The notes: generated by a model not told the origin, from the letters alone. Shown: positions 1 through 8,065, numbered from the stretch's first letter. The stretch: DNA of 36,320 nt from Alphaproteobacteria bacterium (GCA_022600345.1 JAHZKP010000073.1:1-36320), one strand, 5' to 3'. Numbers and translations are program-made.

Positions 1-356
1 AACAGACTGGCGGCCGTTTGCCATTGAAGGCGAGCCTCCCTCCGAGGCCGTTGGCAGAACTAGCAGGAGCTAACACCGATAGGCATGTCCTGAAGTCCTG
101 TGGAGCGGTTTAATGGTCCACAGTTCCTGAAGTCCTGTGGAGCTGGTAACAAGATACAGCACCGTGTGGTTCCCCGAATTGGCTGGGGAAATTTAGAAGC
201 ATAAAAAGGCGCAATTCATTGCGCCCTACGGTCGATGTTTCAGGTAGGGCGCAACGTGTTGCGCCGATCCGGCGTTGCTCTATTTTGGCCCAACAATCGT
301 TAAGTCGATGTGCCTTTTTTGACCAACATTTGGTAAACCGATGTTGGAGCTGGATG
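1..356. repeat. non-coding edge with short direct and inverted repeats
   Basis: I see no convincing gene here. A 19-bp direct repeat, tcctgaagtcctgtggagc, occurs at 88-106 and 125-143. An imperfect inverted repeat with 21-bp arms (about 17 of 21 pair) lies at 209-229 and 245-265. It has the 'tagggcgcaa...ttgcgcc' form of REP-like dispersed palindromes seen in many bacterial genomes. A 7-bp inverted repeat (ccaacat/atgttgg) at 323-347 sits just past the stop of the minus-strand HisA-like gene and could form its transcript end, but no T-run follows it on that strand. Confidence 0.6.
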
Positions 357-1073
357 CTATTTGGAAAGCAATTCATACAGATCATCGCGGCTCAGCGAAC
401 CGTTGTGGAGGGCGGTTGCGATAAGGGCGCCGCAGCGCATTTCTCGCAAGTGCCGGAGATCGTCGATGTTGCGGACGCCGCCGGCCGCCAGGATTTCGCG
501 GGAGCCGGCCCGGATGCGGACTTGTTTCAAACGTTCGACATCGGGACCAGCGCCAGCTCCGACGCGCTCAAGGCTCATGACAATAACGCAGTCGGGCCAC
601 AGCGCGGGCGTGTCGTGGATCTGGGCCGCGCCGAGCGGAGTGTCGCCACGCCAATCGAGCGACAAGGCGAGGCTGCCTTTGAGGGCCTCGTTAATGTCAG
701 CCAGATCATCGGGGCTATCGAGGCTTTCTGTGCCGATCACGGGGGTGATGCGCGGATGTTCGGCAAGCTTGGCTGCCTGCTGAATGTTAGCTGAGCCATC
801 ATCTAGCAGGATCGAAACGCCAGGCATGGCGTCAAGCAAATCGCATAGCGCCTTGCGATTGTTTCCGCGCCCCATGATGGCATCAAGGTCGGCGACATAA
901 AGCGTGTCGAAGGCTTCGCAGGCGCCCAGCAATGCGCGAGCGACGGGCCGGGGAGCGGCTGTTCCTGGGGCAAGAGGGGTATCAATCGGGCGGTATGCCT
1001 GCCGCTCGCCACGCACAGCATGGACGACGAGGCCACCTTTCAAGTCGAGCACGGGGATTACGCGCAAGGCCAT
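357..1073 (-). CDS. HisA/HisF-related protein of C1 (H4MPT) gene clusters
   Basis: This 238-residue TIM-barrel protein resembles ProFAR isomerase HisA. It begins with the strand-1 motif IPVLDLKGGLVV (residues 6-17), whose Asp10 matches a HisA catalytic Asp. A second Asp lies in SLDWRGD in the middle, and the phosphate-binding motif AAGGVRNIDDL lies near the C terminus. The HisA-like family known from methanogens and H4MPT-using methylotrophs (the 'hisA/hisF family protein' group) fits better than true histidine biosynthesis, because the gene sits divergently next to mfnF with no his genes nearby. The ATG at 1073 is the first one matching the family N terminus; a purine run (aaggaa) precedes it, at short spacing. 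The exact reaction is unknown; a role in methanofuran or H4MPT assembly is inference from location. Confidence 0.8.
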   Translation of the reverse strand: MALRVIPVLDLKGGLVVHAVRGERQAYRPIDTPLAPGTAAPRPVARALLGACEAFDTLYVADLDAIMGRGNNRKALCDLLDAMPGVSILLDDGSANIQQAAKLAEHPRITPVIGTESLDSPDDLADINEALKGSLALSLDWRGDTPLGAAQIHDTPALWPDCVIVMSLERVGAGAGPDVERLKQVRIRAGSREILAAGGVRNIDDLRHLREMRCGALIATALHNGSLSRDDLYELLSK

Positions 1074-1121
1074 CTTCCTTTTGATAGGGTGTCGCAGAAA
1101 TGCGCGGGCAGGGAGACGTAT

Positions 1122-2162
1122 ATGACTATCACAGTGGGGCTGGATGTTGGGGGCGCACATTTGAAGGTCGCGCGCCTGGAAGATGGCTTGCCGGTTGCCG
1201 TGCGCCAATACCTGTGCCCGCTATGGAAGGGGATCGATCATCTCAATGCTGCGCTCGATGCGGCGGCAGGGGATGTTCGTTTCGCCGACCAAATTGCCGT
1301 GACCATGACGGGTGAATTGTCCGACCTGTTCCAGTCCCGCGATGAGGGTGTCACGGCGCTGGTAGACCTGCTTTCCGCCAAGCTTGAGGGCGAACTCAGG
1401 TTCTATCTCGGAGGTAGCGGTTTTGGCAGTTGCGAAGAGGCCAAGAAGCGCCCGGACCAGACCGGGTCGATGAATTTCCTGGCCACCTGCGAAGCGGTCG
1501 CGGGGATGGCCGGTGAAGCCTTGCTAATAGATTTCGGATCAACCACCGTCGATATCATCGCGATTTCGGGCGGGATCGCGCAGCCGCGCGGTCTGACCGA
1601 CCTTGAGCGGCAGGCCAATGGAGAACTGATCTACACCGGCCTTACACGGACTGCCGTGATGGGGGTAGCGCAATCGGCGCCGCTTAAAGGCCGCTACGTC
1701 GGCTTGGCGCGCGAATACTTGGCGACCATGGCCGATGTTCGCCGGGTCATGGCGGTCGATTTGGGTGTCGACCTTGGCGCGCTCGATGTCCACGACAGCG
1801 CCGATGGCCGTGGAAAAACACTCGAAGAGAGCACGATAAGGTTGGCACGCATGTTTGGCTGCGATGTCGAAATGGGCAGTCAAAGCGACTGGCGCACGGC
1901 GGCAGCCTTCATTCGCGAAGCGCAGCTGCGGTCAATCATGGACGGCGCATTTCAGGTTTCATCAGCCCATGCGCTGAGCGACGAAGCGCTGGTTGTGACT
2001 GCGGGAATTGGGGCTGGTGAGGCGGCTGAAGTGGGGCGGCGGCTTTACCGCAGAAGCGTCAGCTTTGGCGCATTGGCCGGCTTGACCGGAGACATACAGA
2101 TCGCTGCAACGCACCATGCGCCAGCGGTTGCCGTCGCGTTGCTTCTAGAAGGCTCACGTTGA
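1122..2162 (+). CDS. mfnF: MfnF-type methanofuran biosynthesis protein (H4MPT-linked C1 transfer, hydantoinase-like)
   Basis: This 346-residue protein has the ASKHA/hydantoinase A fold. The first phosphate-binding loop, TVGLDVGGAHLKVA, is at the N terminus, and a second loop, LLIDFGSTTVDIIAI, lies near residue 135. The family is annotated as 'H4MPT-linked C1 transfer pathway protein'. In methanogens its member MfnF condenses the aminomethylfuran diphosphate with gamma-glutamyltyramine to build the methanofuran core. The start at 1122 follows AGGGAG (1110-1115) with 6-nt spacing and drops an upstream extension of 34 codons that overlaps the divergent gene. Only 48 bp separate it from the HisA-like start, so any divergent promoters are very compact. 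MfnB and MfnE homologues lie about 10 kb downstream. The assignment rests on motifs and context. Confidence 0.83.
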   Translation: MTITVGLDVGGAHLKVARLEDGLPVAVRQYLCPLWKGIDHLNAALDAAAGDVRFADQIAVTMTGELSDLFQSRDEGVTALVDLLSAKLEGELRFYLGGSGFGSCEEAKKRPDQTGSMNFLATCEAVAGMAGEALLIDFGSTTVDIIAISGGIAQPRGLTDLERQANGELIYTGLTRTAVMGVAQSAPLKGRYVGLAREYLATMADVRRVMAVDLGVDLGALDVHDSADGRGKTLEESTIRLARMFGCDVEMGSQSDWRTAAAFIREAQLRSIMDGAFQVSSAHALSDEALVVTAGIGAGEAAEVGRRLYRRSVSFGALAGLTGDIQIAATHHAPAVAVALLLEGSR

Positions 2163-2401
2163 AGGCTCTGGCCCGCCAGGGGGCTGGCTTTGCTTCCGGT
2201 GTCGATCAGGCCGGGTGTTAAGCATTTATCCGGACGCACTATTTTTTTCAGGCAACACGGTCGATTGTCCGCTATTGTTAAAGTGTTGTTACAAGCGGCA
2301 ACTTAATTGGACGCTTGGCGACAGAAGGCGGTCGGGGTTGGTGCAAGGGTTGGTGCGAACCTCGATCATGGAGGCAACAAACCAGGAATAGGGGCTATTA
2401 A

Positions 2402-2647
2402 ATGATCCGTACTACAGCAATTGCAGCTGCATTGGCGTTCGTTATGTCGATTCCCATGGGGGCTACGGCTGTTGATGCCGGCCACCACTACACGCGCAAA
2501 CTATGCAAGGCGTCGACGCTGAGGGGCAAGCCGGTGACCTTCATCTGTCAGATTGACCAGATGTGCTGCTATAACAAGCTCACCAAGAAATCTAGCTGCC
2601 CTTCCAACAAGAACCGTTGGGGCAAAAAGCGGCGGCTGTGCCGGTAA
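2402..2647 (+). CDS. small Cys-rich secreted basic protein, unrecognised
   Basis: This 81-residue protein was not recognised. It has a clear signal peptide (hydrophobic core AIAAALAFVMSIPMG, then small residues near 20-26). The mature part of about 55 residues is strongly basic and carries six Cys, including an adjacent pair (MCCY), which suggests a disulfide-stabilised periplasmic or secreted mini-protein. The start is supported by AGGGG (2390-2394), 7 nt upstream of the ATG. A good intrinsic terminator follows within 40 bp, so the gene is probably transcribed alone. It converges on the Lut-like operon. Function is unknown; metal-binding or toxin-like roles would be guesses. Confidence 0.72.
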   Translation: MIRTTAIAAALAFVMSIPMGATAVDAGHHYTRKLCKASTLRGKPVTFICQIDQMCCYNKLTKKSSCPSNKNRWGKKRRLCR

Positions 2648-2683
2648 GGCCGAAGCGAAAATATTGCATTGATATGAAATCGA

Positions 2684-2712
2684 GCGGGCTGCCATTGGCG
2701 GCCCGTTTTTTT
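2684..2712 (+). terminator. rho-independent terminator of the small Cys-rich gene
   Basis: A 9-bp stem (cgggctgcc / ggcggcccg, one G-T pair) closes a 3-nt loop and is followed directly by seven T (2706-2712). It lies 37 bp past the stop of the plus-strand gene. Confidence 0.85.
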
Positions 2713-2781
2713 ATCTTCGCCCGAGCATGCCGGACGGAGTGGCCGGGCGGGGGCCGGACCGCCTCACCCAATCAACTCATG

Positions 2782-3441
2782 TCAACTCATGTGAAAGCGG
2801 ATGGCGCGGCCGACGGCGAAGGCGCGCTGCTCGATCTCGACGGGGATCTCGCAAGCCAGCGGGATATTATCCTGGCGCTCCTTGAATACGCGGGCATCCC
2901 AATCGTACTGCTTTTGCAGTTTCTGGACATTTTCAGGCACTGCGTCTTCGAGCGACTTGCCATGGCGTAGCTGGGCGAGTTTGGAGCTGTCGCGTTCCAG
3001 TTTCTTGGCGCGGGCGACCTGGCGGCGCTGGAACTTTTCGATGCCGTTGACGACGCTGGAGCGGACCGTGTTGGTCTGGTCGAGGACGCCTGCAAACAAC
3101 AATGTCAGCCGCTTGTCGCGCTCGGGCCCTTCGGGCATCGTTTCAGCGAACTTGGTGATCGCCGCCTCTACTTCATCCATCGGGACGCGGCGCGAGATCG
3201 CATAGCGGACGAGTTTGTTGACTTCTTTATCGTTCCACCAGCCTTTGACGTCATCGACGGGGGGGCCGTCCCAGATCTGGGCGGAGGTCAGTTTTTCGAC
3301 CTTGCGCTGGACGCATGGCCAGTCTGGGTTGGCGGCATCGGCTGCCAGGGATGGCGCCGGTGCGAAGATGGCTGGTGCGAGGACTACCGCTGCAAGCAGG
3401 GCTGCAGTGGTGGACATATTGAGAGTTGTGCGAACGGTCAT
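2782..3441 (-). CDS. exported protein of the PQQ/Lut-type cluster
   Basis: This 219-residue protein has a signal peptide (hydrophobic stretch around residues 11-26, cleavage near SLAA at 32-34). The mature domain is mostly charged and helical, with WPCVQRK near its start and a second Cys in LACEIPVEIEQRA near the C terminus; the two may form a disulfide. It is the last gene of the minus-strand operon, 2 bp after the permease stop, with AAGGA 5 nt before the ATG. In Methylobacterium the lanthanide-uptake cluster has an exported protein (LutG) after the ABC permease, and this gene has the same position. I assign equivalence by location only, so no symbol is given. No enzymatic motif was seen. 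Confidence 0.78.
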   Translation of the reverse strand: MTVRTTLNMSTTAALLAAVVLAPAIFAPAPSLAADAANPDWPCVQRKVEKLTSAQIWDGPPVDDVKGWWNDKEVNKLVRYAISRRVPMDEVEAAITKFAETMPEGPERDKRLTLLFAGVLDQTNTVRSSVVNGIEKFQRRQVARAKKLERDSSKLAQLRHGKSLEDAVPENVQKLQKQYDWDARVFKERQDNIPLACEIPVEIEQRAFAVGRAIRFHMS

Positions 3442-3443
3442 GA

Positions 3444-4409
3444 TTATCCTTTCGGGCCGCCACCGGGACCGCCACGTCTACCGATCAATCCCTTCGACGG
3501 GTTGTAGGCGTAGATTGCCGCGCCGAGGAAAAAGACCAGGCAGCCCAGAACCACTGAGAACGCCAATAGATTGAGCTGTCCGTAAAAGGCAAAACGTATC
3601 AACTCGACGGCGTGCGTGAACGGATTGAACCAGCAGATGTCATGGAGCAGCGGGCTTGATTCCCGGATTTTCCAAAGGGGGTAGAGGGCGGAAGACGCAA
3701 AGAACATCGGGAAGATGACGAAGTTCATCACGCCTGCGAAATTTTCTAGCTGCTTGATGACTGAGGACATGAACAGAGCCAACGCGCCCAGCATCAGCCC
3801 CGACATGACGATAGCCGGGAAGACGGTGATATAGCCGTTGAAGGGCGGGGGAATGGAAATGCCAAAGAAGCCCTCGTCTTCGCCAACACCGATCTGCCAT
3901 GCCGGCCAATCGGGCTCGATCTCCCAGAAGTAGGCGATCAGAAGAAATGCGTAGACCTGTAGCAGCGCCACCGCGACGCCGCCCAGGAGCTTTGACGACA
4001 GCAGGAACCAGCGTGGGAACGGGCTGACCAACAGCGTTCGCATGGCCCCTGTCTCGCGGTCGTAGACCATCGACAGCGACGACTGCATGGCATTGAAAAG
4101 AAGGATCATGCCCAACAGGCCGGGCGTCACGTAGGTCTCGTAAAGGACGTAGGTCTCATAGGGGGGGATGATCGATATCCCCAGCACCTGCCGAAATCCG
4201 GCTGCAAATATGAACAGCCAGACCAGGGGCCGAACCAACGCCGACAGGAAGCGTTCGCGCTGATGCAGGAAGCGCAAGACCTCGCGCCACACGATGCCGC
4301 TGAAGCAATTGAAGTATGCACGCAGGCCGTGGCGCTCGTACTGCCGCGAGGCCAGGGGCTGTGCGCCCGGATCGCCAGTGATGTGGCCGGGGACGGTTTC
4401 GACGCTCAT
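3444..4409 (-). CDS. lutF: ABC-2 type transporter permease, PQQ-dependent alcohol dehydrogenase / Lut cluster
   Basis: This 321-residue inner-membrane protein has about six hydrophobic segments. It resembles the ABC-2 permeases annotated as 'alcohol ABC transporter permease' near PQQ dehydrogenases (PedC-like) and LutF of the Methylobacterium lanthanide cluster. Typical ABC-2 features include YDRETGAMRTLLVSPFPRWFLLSSKLLGG after the second membrane segment and NPFTHAVELIRFAFYG near the C terminus. Its ATG overlaps the ATPase stop by 4 nt, which indicates translational coupling. The C terminus ends in a Gly-rich tail. ABC-2 permeases usually export, yet the operon also encodes a periplasmic binding protein, so direction and substrate are open. 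The symbol follows the Methylobacterium analogue by gene order. Confidence 0.85.
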   Translation of the reverse strand: MSVETVPGHITGDPGAQPLASRQYERHGLRAYFNCFSGIVWREVLRFLHQRERFLSALVRPLVWLFIFAAGFRQVLGISIIPPYETYVLYETYVTPGLLGMILLFNAMQSSLSMVYDRETGAMRTLLVSPFPRWFLLSSKLLGGVAVALLQVYAFLLIAYFWEIEPDWPAWQIGVGEDEGFFGISIPPPFNGYITVFPAIVMSGLMLGALALFMSSVIKQLENFAGVMNFVIFPMFFASSALYPLWKIRESSPLLHDICWFNPFTHAVELIRFAFYGQLNLLAFSVVLGCLVFFLGAAIYAYNPSKGLIGRRGGPGGGPKG

Positions 4410-5200
4410 GCCGCCTCCGTCGTTTTCTTGGATTTAGACCTGCCTTGGTCTTCGGTGAGCGCCCGGAAGGCGTCCGACACGTCGTCGATACCAGCGTGCT
4501 GGCGCAGTCCGGGAACCGTGCCGGTGTAAAGGACCTTGCCCTTGTGCAGGACGGCGACCGCATCGGTTTCGTCGATCTCGTCGATCAGGTGCGTTGCCCA
4601 CAAGACACCGATGTCATGCTTGCTCACCAATTCGCGGACGATCGAAATAACGCTTTCGCGAGACCCGATGTCGAGGCCGACGGTTGGCTCGTCGAGCAGC
4701 AGCAGCGCGGGGCGGTGCATCATGCAGCGGGCGATCTCGACGCGGCGGGCCTGGCCACCGGAAAGGTTGCGGACTTTCTCGCCGGCGCGCTTGGCAAGCC
4801 CGACAAGGTCGAGGGCAGCGTCGGCGCGCCGCTTGGCTTCACGGGGGCCAAGGCCGTGAAGGCTTGCGTGGTAGGTAAGGTTCTGGCGCAGGCTTAGATC
4901 GGCATCAAGCGTGCGCGCCTGGAATACCACGCCAAGGCGCTGCAGGGCGGAAGTCGGTTGGCGGCGCACGTCATGGCCGAGAATGGCGATCGTGCCCGAA
5001 GTGTTATCGTAGAGCCTTGTGATGAGCGAAAACAACGTCGACTTGCCAGCGCCGTTGAGGCCGAGCAAAACGGTGAAGCTGCCGGAAGGGACCGACAGCG
5101 ACACATCGTCAAGAGCCAGGAAATCGCCGAAGCGGTGCGAAACGTCTCGCACCGTCAGGGCATCGGGTGCCGCCGTTGTCTGTTTCAGGGTTGCATCCAT
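4406..5200 (-). CDS. lutE: ABC transporter ATP-binding protein, PQQ-dependent alcohol dehydrogenase / Lut cluster
   Basis: This 264-residue ATPase is the cytoplasmic partner of the ABC-2 permease. Walker A GLNGAGKST is at residues 47-55, signature LSGGQARR at 146-153, Walker B LLLLDEP at 166-172, and an H-loop in LWATHL near 205. The ATG at 5200 overlaps the stop of the preceding cupredoxin-like gene by 1 nt (TGATG) and fits the family N terminus; a more upstream in-frame start would lie inside that gene. Family knowledge: this is the ATPase of the 'PQQ-dependent alcohol dehydrogenase system', equivalent by order to LutE of the lanthanide-uptake cluster. The C terminus is Lys/Ser/Thr rich, and its stop overlaps the permease start. 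Confidence 0.88.
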   Translation of the reverse strand: MDATLKQTTAAPDALTVRDVSHRFGDFLALDDVSLSVPSGSFTVLLGLNGAGKSTLFSLITRLYDNTSGTIAILGHDVRRQPTSALQRLGVVFQARTLDADLSLRQNLTYHASLHGLGPREAKRRADAALDLVGLAKRAGEKVRNLSGGQARRVEIARCMMHRPALLLLDEPTVGLDIGSRESVISIVRELVSKHDIGVLWATHLIDEIDETDAVAVLHKGKVLYTGTVPGLRQHAGIDDVSDAFRALTEDQGRSKSKKTTEAA

Positions 5201-5625
5201 CACTTGACTGTTATCGTGCCCTTCATGCCCTTTTCTTCGAGGCCGTCGCAAACCCATTCATATACGCCAGGCTTGATCGGGGTGAAGAAAAGTTCTGCTG
5301 CGCCTTCACGCTCGAACTCGATCTCGTAGACCGCCTGGACCTTCATCTCAACCTTGTTGATCTCGATTTTGCGAAACCAGACGTTCTGGAAGAATTCAGG
5401 TGCTGTGAAAGCGCATTCCTTGGCGCCGGTCGATTTAAGCCACAACCGGTAGCCCTTGCCGGTGATCAATTCATATTTGTGGTCGGATACGCCGTAGCCC
5501 GCGGCCCCAAGCCCCAGTTCCAGGTCCGGCAGGCGCTGGGTGCGCTGCACAAGGAAGCCTTCGGCGACGGCGGCGGTTGCCATTAGGACTGTGAACGCGA
5601 TTGCGAGCGGCGTGGTGAGCTTCAT
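5200..5625 (-). CDS. periplasmic cupredoxin-like protein lacking copper-site histidines
   Basis: This 141-residue protein has a signal peptide (cleavage near residue 21, AVAEG). The mature part looks like a cupredoxin: the CAFTAPEFF segment at residues 71-79 and the C-terminal YEWVCDGLEEKGMKGTI segment (122-138) line up with the usual H-x-F-x-APEFF and C-x2-H-x4-M copper motifs. Two of the four type-1 ligands are missing, with Cys71 in place of the first His and Leu129 in place of the second; Cys126 and Met134 remain. A GGGAGGGG Shine-Dalgarno lies 9 nt before the ATG. It precedes the ABC ATPase and overlaps it by 1 nt. Its place in the cluster matches an exported protein of the Lut locus. 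Electron transfer by copper is unlikely; a binding or scaffold role is inference. Confidence 0.8.
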   Translation of the reverse strand: MKLTTPLAIAFTVLMATAAVAEGFLVQRTQRLPDLELGLGAAGYGVSDHKYELITGKGYRLWLKSTGAKECAFTAPEFFQNVWFRKIEINKVEMKVQAVYEIEFEREGAAELFFTPIKPGVYEWVCDGLEEKGMKGTITVK

Positions 5626-5694
5626 ATTTGAGATCCCCTCCCAGGGTTCGATGGTTTTTGATTGGTCAGGCGCAACGGATGTGTTTGCGGGCTG

Positions 5695-6681
5695 TTACTT
5701 CTCGGAGATCACGACGCCCCAAGGGTAGCGGCCGACGGGGATCGACTTGTAGCCGCGCTGCTTTTTGACATCGATAACCGTTACGTCGTTCGACGTTCCG
5801 TTGGTCGTGAAGATCAGCTTCTCGTCGGGTGTGAAGGCGAGGTTCCAGACCCGCTGGCCGACGAGGATGTACTTTTCGACCTTATAGGTCTTGGCATCGA
5901 TGACGGCGATCCGATTGGCCGGCCCCAAGGCAACGAAGGCCTTGGTGTTATCCTTGTTGATGCGGATGCCGACGGGCTGAATTGCATCGGCGTTGATGCC
6001 TGGGATTTCAAACGTGATCTTGTGGATCACTTCCTTTTTTTCAACATCGATAATACTGATGGTGCCGCCGATCTCGGCTGAGACCCACAAGAGTTTGCCA
6101 TCCGTGGTGAACTGGGCAACCCGGGGGCGATTGTCGACGAGGATGTTGGCGAACGTTTCATTGGTCTTGGTGTCGATGAAGTGGGCCATGTTGGTCGTCT
6201 CGGACGTGTTGACGACGATGCCTCCATCCGGGCTGACGGCCATCCCCTCGGGCTCCACGCCGACCGGGACTTCGGCCAGGATGGTGCCTTTGTCGATGTC
6301 GACGACGGCAACGATGTTGTCATCCTCATTGGCGATGTAGAGCGGATTGCCGGAGGGGTGGAGGTCGAACAATTCGGGATCCGGGCCGGAGGGCAGGATC
6401 TTGATGAACTCGTAGGTATTGGCGTCGTAAACCTCAATGCGGTTGTCGTCGCTGGTGCAAATCAGCAGCCAGTCGCCGTCTTTCGCAAGCATGATGCCGC
6501 GGGGCCGCTGGCCAACCTTCATGGTCTTGATGACCTTCAGCGTCTTGGTATCGATGACGCTGATGGTGTTGTCTTTCTCATTCGACACAAAAGCCCTATA
6601 GGCCTGCGCATTCGCGGACGCCACCACTAGGCTGGCGGCGATCGCAATGAGTGAGAGGACGGATCTGAAAACGCTTTTCAC
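5695..6681 (-). CDS. YVTN beta-propeller protein, PQQ-dependent catabolism-associated
   Basis: This 328-residue exported protein has a signal peptide (cleavage near ANAQA, residues 20-24) followed by about seven repeats of the type 'NTISVIDTKTLKVIKTMKVG...P.GI', the YVTN/surface-layer beta-propeller pattern. It corresponds to the 'PQQ-dependent catabolism-associated beta-propeller' family that travels with this ABC transporter. A propeller protein of the Methylobacterium lut cluster has been linked to lanthanide binding, but I could not confirm equivalence. I chose GTG at 6681 because AAGGA lies 7 nt upstream; an in-frame TTG two codons earlier sits too close to that site. It is third from last in translation order before the cupredoxin-like gene, 69 bp away. 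Confidence 0.86.
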   Translation of the reverse strand: MKSVFRSVLSLIAIAASLVVASANAQAYRAFVSNEKDNTISVIDTKTLKVIKTMKVGQRPRGIMLAKDGDWLLICTSDDNRIEVYDANTYEFIKILPSGPDPELFDLHPSGNPLYIANEDDNIVAVVDIDKGTILAEVPVGVEPEGMAVSPDGGIVVNTSETTNMAHFIDTKTNETFANILVDNRPRVAQFTTDGKLLWVSAEIGGTISIIDVEKKEVIHKITFEIPGINADAIQPVGIRINKDNTKAFVALGPANRIAVIDAKTYKVEKYILVGQRVWNLAFTPDEKLIFTTNGTSNDVTVIDVKKQRGYKSIPVGRYPWGVVISEK

Positions 6682-6770
6682 GGTCAAGTCCTTATTGGTT
6701 TTGCGGTCTCAAGCGGGATTGATGCGAATTCTTTCGCTACCCAATGATACCGATTTGGTTGCAACTCAGA

Positions 6771-6786
6771 TCTTCAACAGCCTGCT
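6771..6786 (-). repeat. short dispersed element, copy 1 (minus orientation)
   Basis: The 16-mer agcaggctgttgaaga (read on the minus strand) is present here between the binding-protein stop and the beta-propeller start. The same sequence occurs on the plus strand at 36076-36091, and with its first two bases altered at 34583-34598. It resembles the outer end of common insertion sequences (caggctgttgaa...), so it may be an insertion scar. Confidence 0.6.
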
Positions 6787-6793
6787 AGGCAGA

Positions 6794-8065
6794 TTACTTG
6801 AATGCTGTGCACTTGGTTTCTGGCTTGTCGATGCCAAGGGTATCGAGCACGGTTACACGATGCAGAAAGCCCTGCTGGGGTGAAACCGATACGTGGATTT
6901 TTGGCGTGGCGACGAAAATCGGTTGACGGATCTGGGCGTTCCAGGGGCGATAGGTCAGCTTCTGGCCTTTGAAGGCGGCAAGTTCGAAGTTGTCGGACAA
7001 CATGTAGTCAATCAGCGTCTTGGGGTCGCCGCTACCGGCTCGGGTGGCGCTTTCGCCAATTGAGCGAACGGCCATCCAGGCGGCGTAATCGAGGGGCTCC
7101 ATCGTGCGCCCGGCCAAGCGCTGAAAGCGGTTTTGAAACTGCGTCGCCCCCCACAGTTCGGAGGCTGGGTGCCAAGTGGTGGGATAAAGACCATGGGTGC
7201 CTGCAACCGGGCGCGGCTTCCAAGTTCGGTTGGGGAAATATTCGCCGAACTGGTTGGCTTCGTCGGCGACCAGCAGCACGTCGTGATCGGGGAGGTCCTG
7301 GGTGAAACTGGGGATTTGCTTTTGTACCTGCTCGAAACCGCCATCGGCGCGGCGGCTGCCGGGCTTGTATTCGAATTCCTTTTCGCCAAGAAGTTTCAAG
7401 CCATAGCGTTTCAGCGACCTGCGAAGGGAGGCGGCATAGCGCTTGTCTTCGGGTTTGGGACCGCTGACAAGCACCACTTTGCGCCACTGCTTCCAGGCCA
7501 GGTACTGCGCCAGGGCATCCGTCAACATAGTGTGAGAAGCCGCTGTGTGCTTGACGTTGGCGCGGCAGTCGGCTTCGCGCAGTCGTTGATCGGCGGCACC
7601 CGCATTGAAGATGACGGCGGGCAAGTCTTTTATCGCCTCAGAAAGCGCCAGGACGACTTCGGCGGAGGCGTCCAGAACGATGAAGCCGGTGCCCGCCTTG
7701 ACCTTGGCGACGACCTTGGCAATGAGGTCATCACCCTTGGCGCCTTTGACTTGCTCAAGGGTGAACTTCTGCTTCAGGAAACGACCGGTGGTGTTGTTGT
7801 CGCTGATGCCAAGTTGCGCGCCTGCAATTCCCGCGTTCTTGGCGCGAAAATCCAGCAACGACAGCGGGGGAAGCGTTTCGCGGATCTCTTCGACGTAAAG
7901 TATCGGGATGACCGCGACGCCCTTATCGTCTGCGGCCAGGGTCTCACTGATACGCGCGCTCAGCAACATTGAGCCCACGATGATGGCGGTCGCCAACACG
8001 GTTGCCACCGGGGTCCGCCGTCCGCGTGAAAAAATCCGGAACGTTGTGCTCAACAGATTGCCCAT
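6794..8065 (-). CDS. lutA: periplasmic substrate-binding protein of the PQQ-dependent alcohol dehydrogenase / Lut ABC system
   Basis: This 423-residue protein has an N-terminal signal or anchor segment (residues 19-36, ending near TLAAD) and a type-I periplasmic-binding fold of the branched-chain amino-acid receptor class. After the signal comes VAVIPILYVEE, then DFRAKNAGIAGAQLGISDNNTTGRFL (the usual allele-like N-terminal lobe) and VLVSGPKPEDKRYAASLRRSLKRYGL in the second lobe. It matches the family 'ABC transporter, substrate binding protein, PQQ-dependent alcohol dehydrogenase system'; in Methylobacterium the first gene of the lanthanide cluster, lutA, is of this kind. It is the first gene of the minus operon. 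GAGGAGGAAG lies about 11 nt before the ATG, slightly far. Substrate is inferred, not shown. Confidence 0.85.
   Translation of the reverse strand: MGNLLSTTFRIFSRGRRTPVATVLATAIIVGSMLLSARISETLAADDKGVAVIPILYVEEIRETLPPLSLLDFRAKNAGIAGAQLGISDNNTTGRFLKQKFTLEQVKGAKGDDLIAKVVAKVKAGTGFIVLDASAEVVLALSEAIKDLPAVIFNAGAADQRLREADCRANVKHTAASHTMLTDALAQYLAWKQWRKVVLVSGPKPEDKRYAASLRRSLKRYGLKLLGEKEFEYKPGSRRADGGFEQVQKQIPSFTQDLPDHDVLLVADEANQFGEYFPNRTWKPRPVAGTHGLYPTTWHPASELWGATQFQNRFQRLAGRTMEPLDYAAWMAVRSIGESATRAGSGDPKTLIDYMLSDNFELAAFKGQKLTYRPWNAQIRQPIFVATPKIHVSVSPQQGFLHRVTVLDTLGIDKPETKCTAFK

Noticed and set aside
2770-2792. tandem repeat of tcaactcatg at the end of the exported-protein gene
   Set aside because: Only two 10-bp units, partly within the stop region; could easily be chance.
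7133-7972. 279-codon plus-strand frame within the periplasmic binding protein gene
   Set aside because: Antisense shadow of a gene with clear signal peptide and family match.
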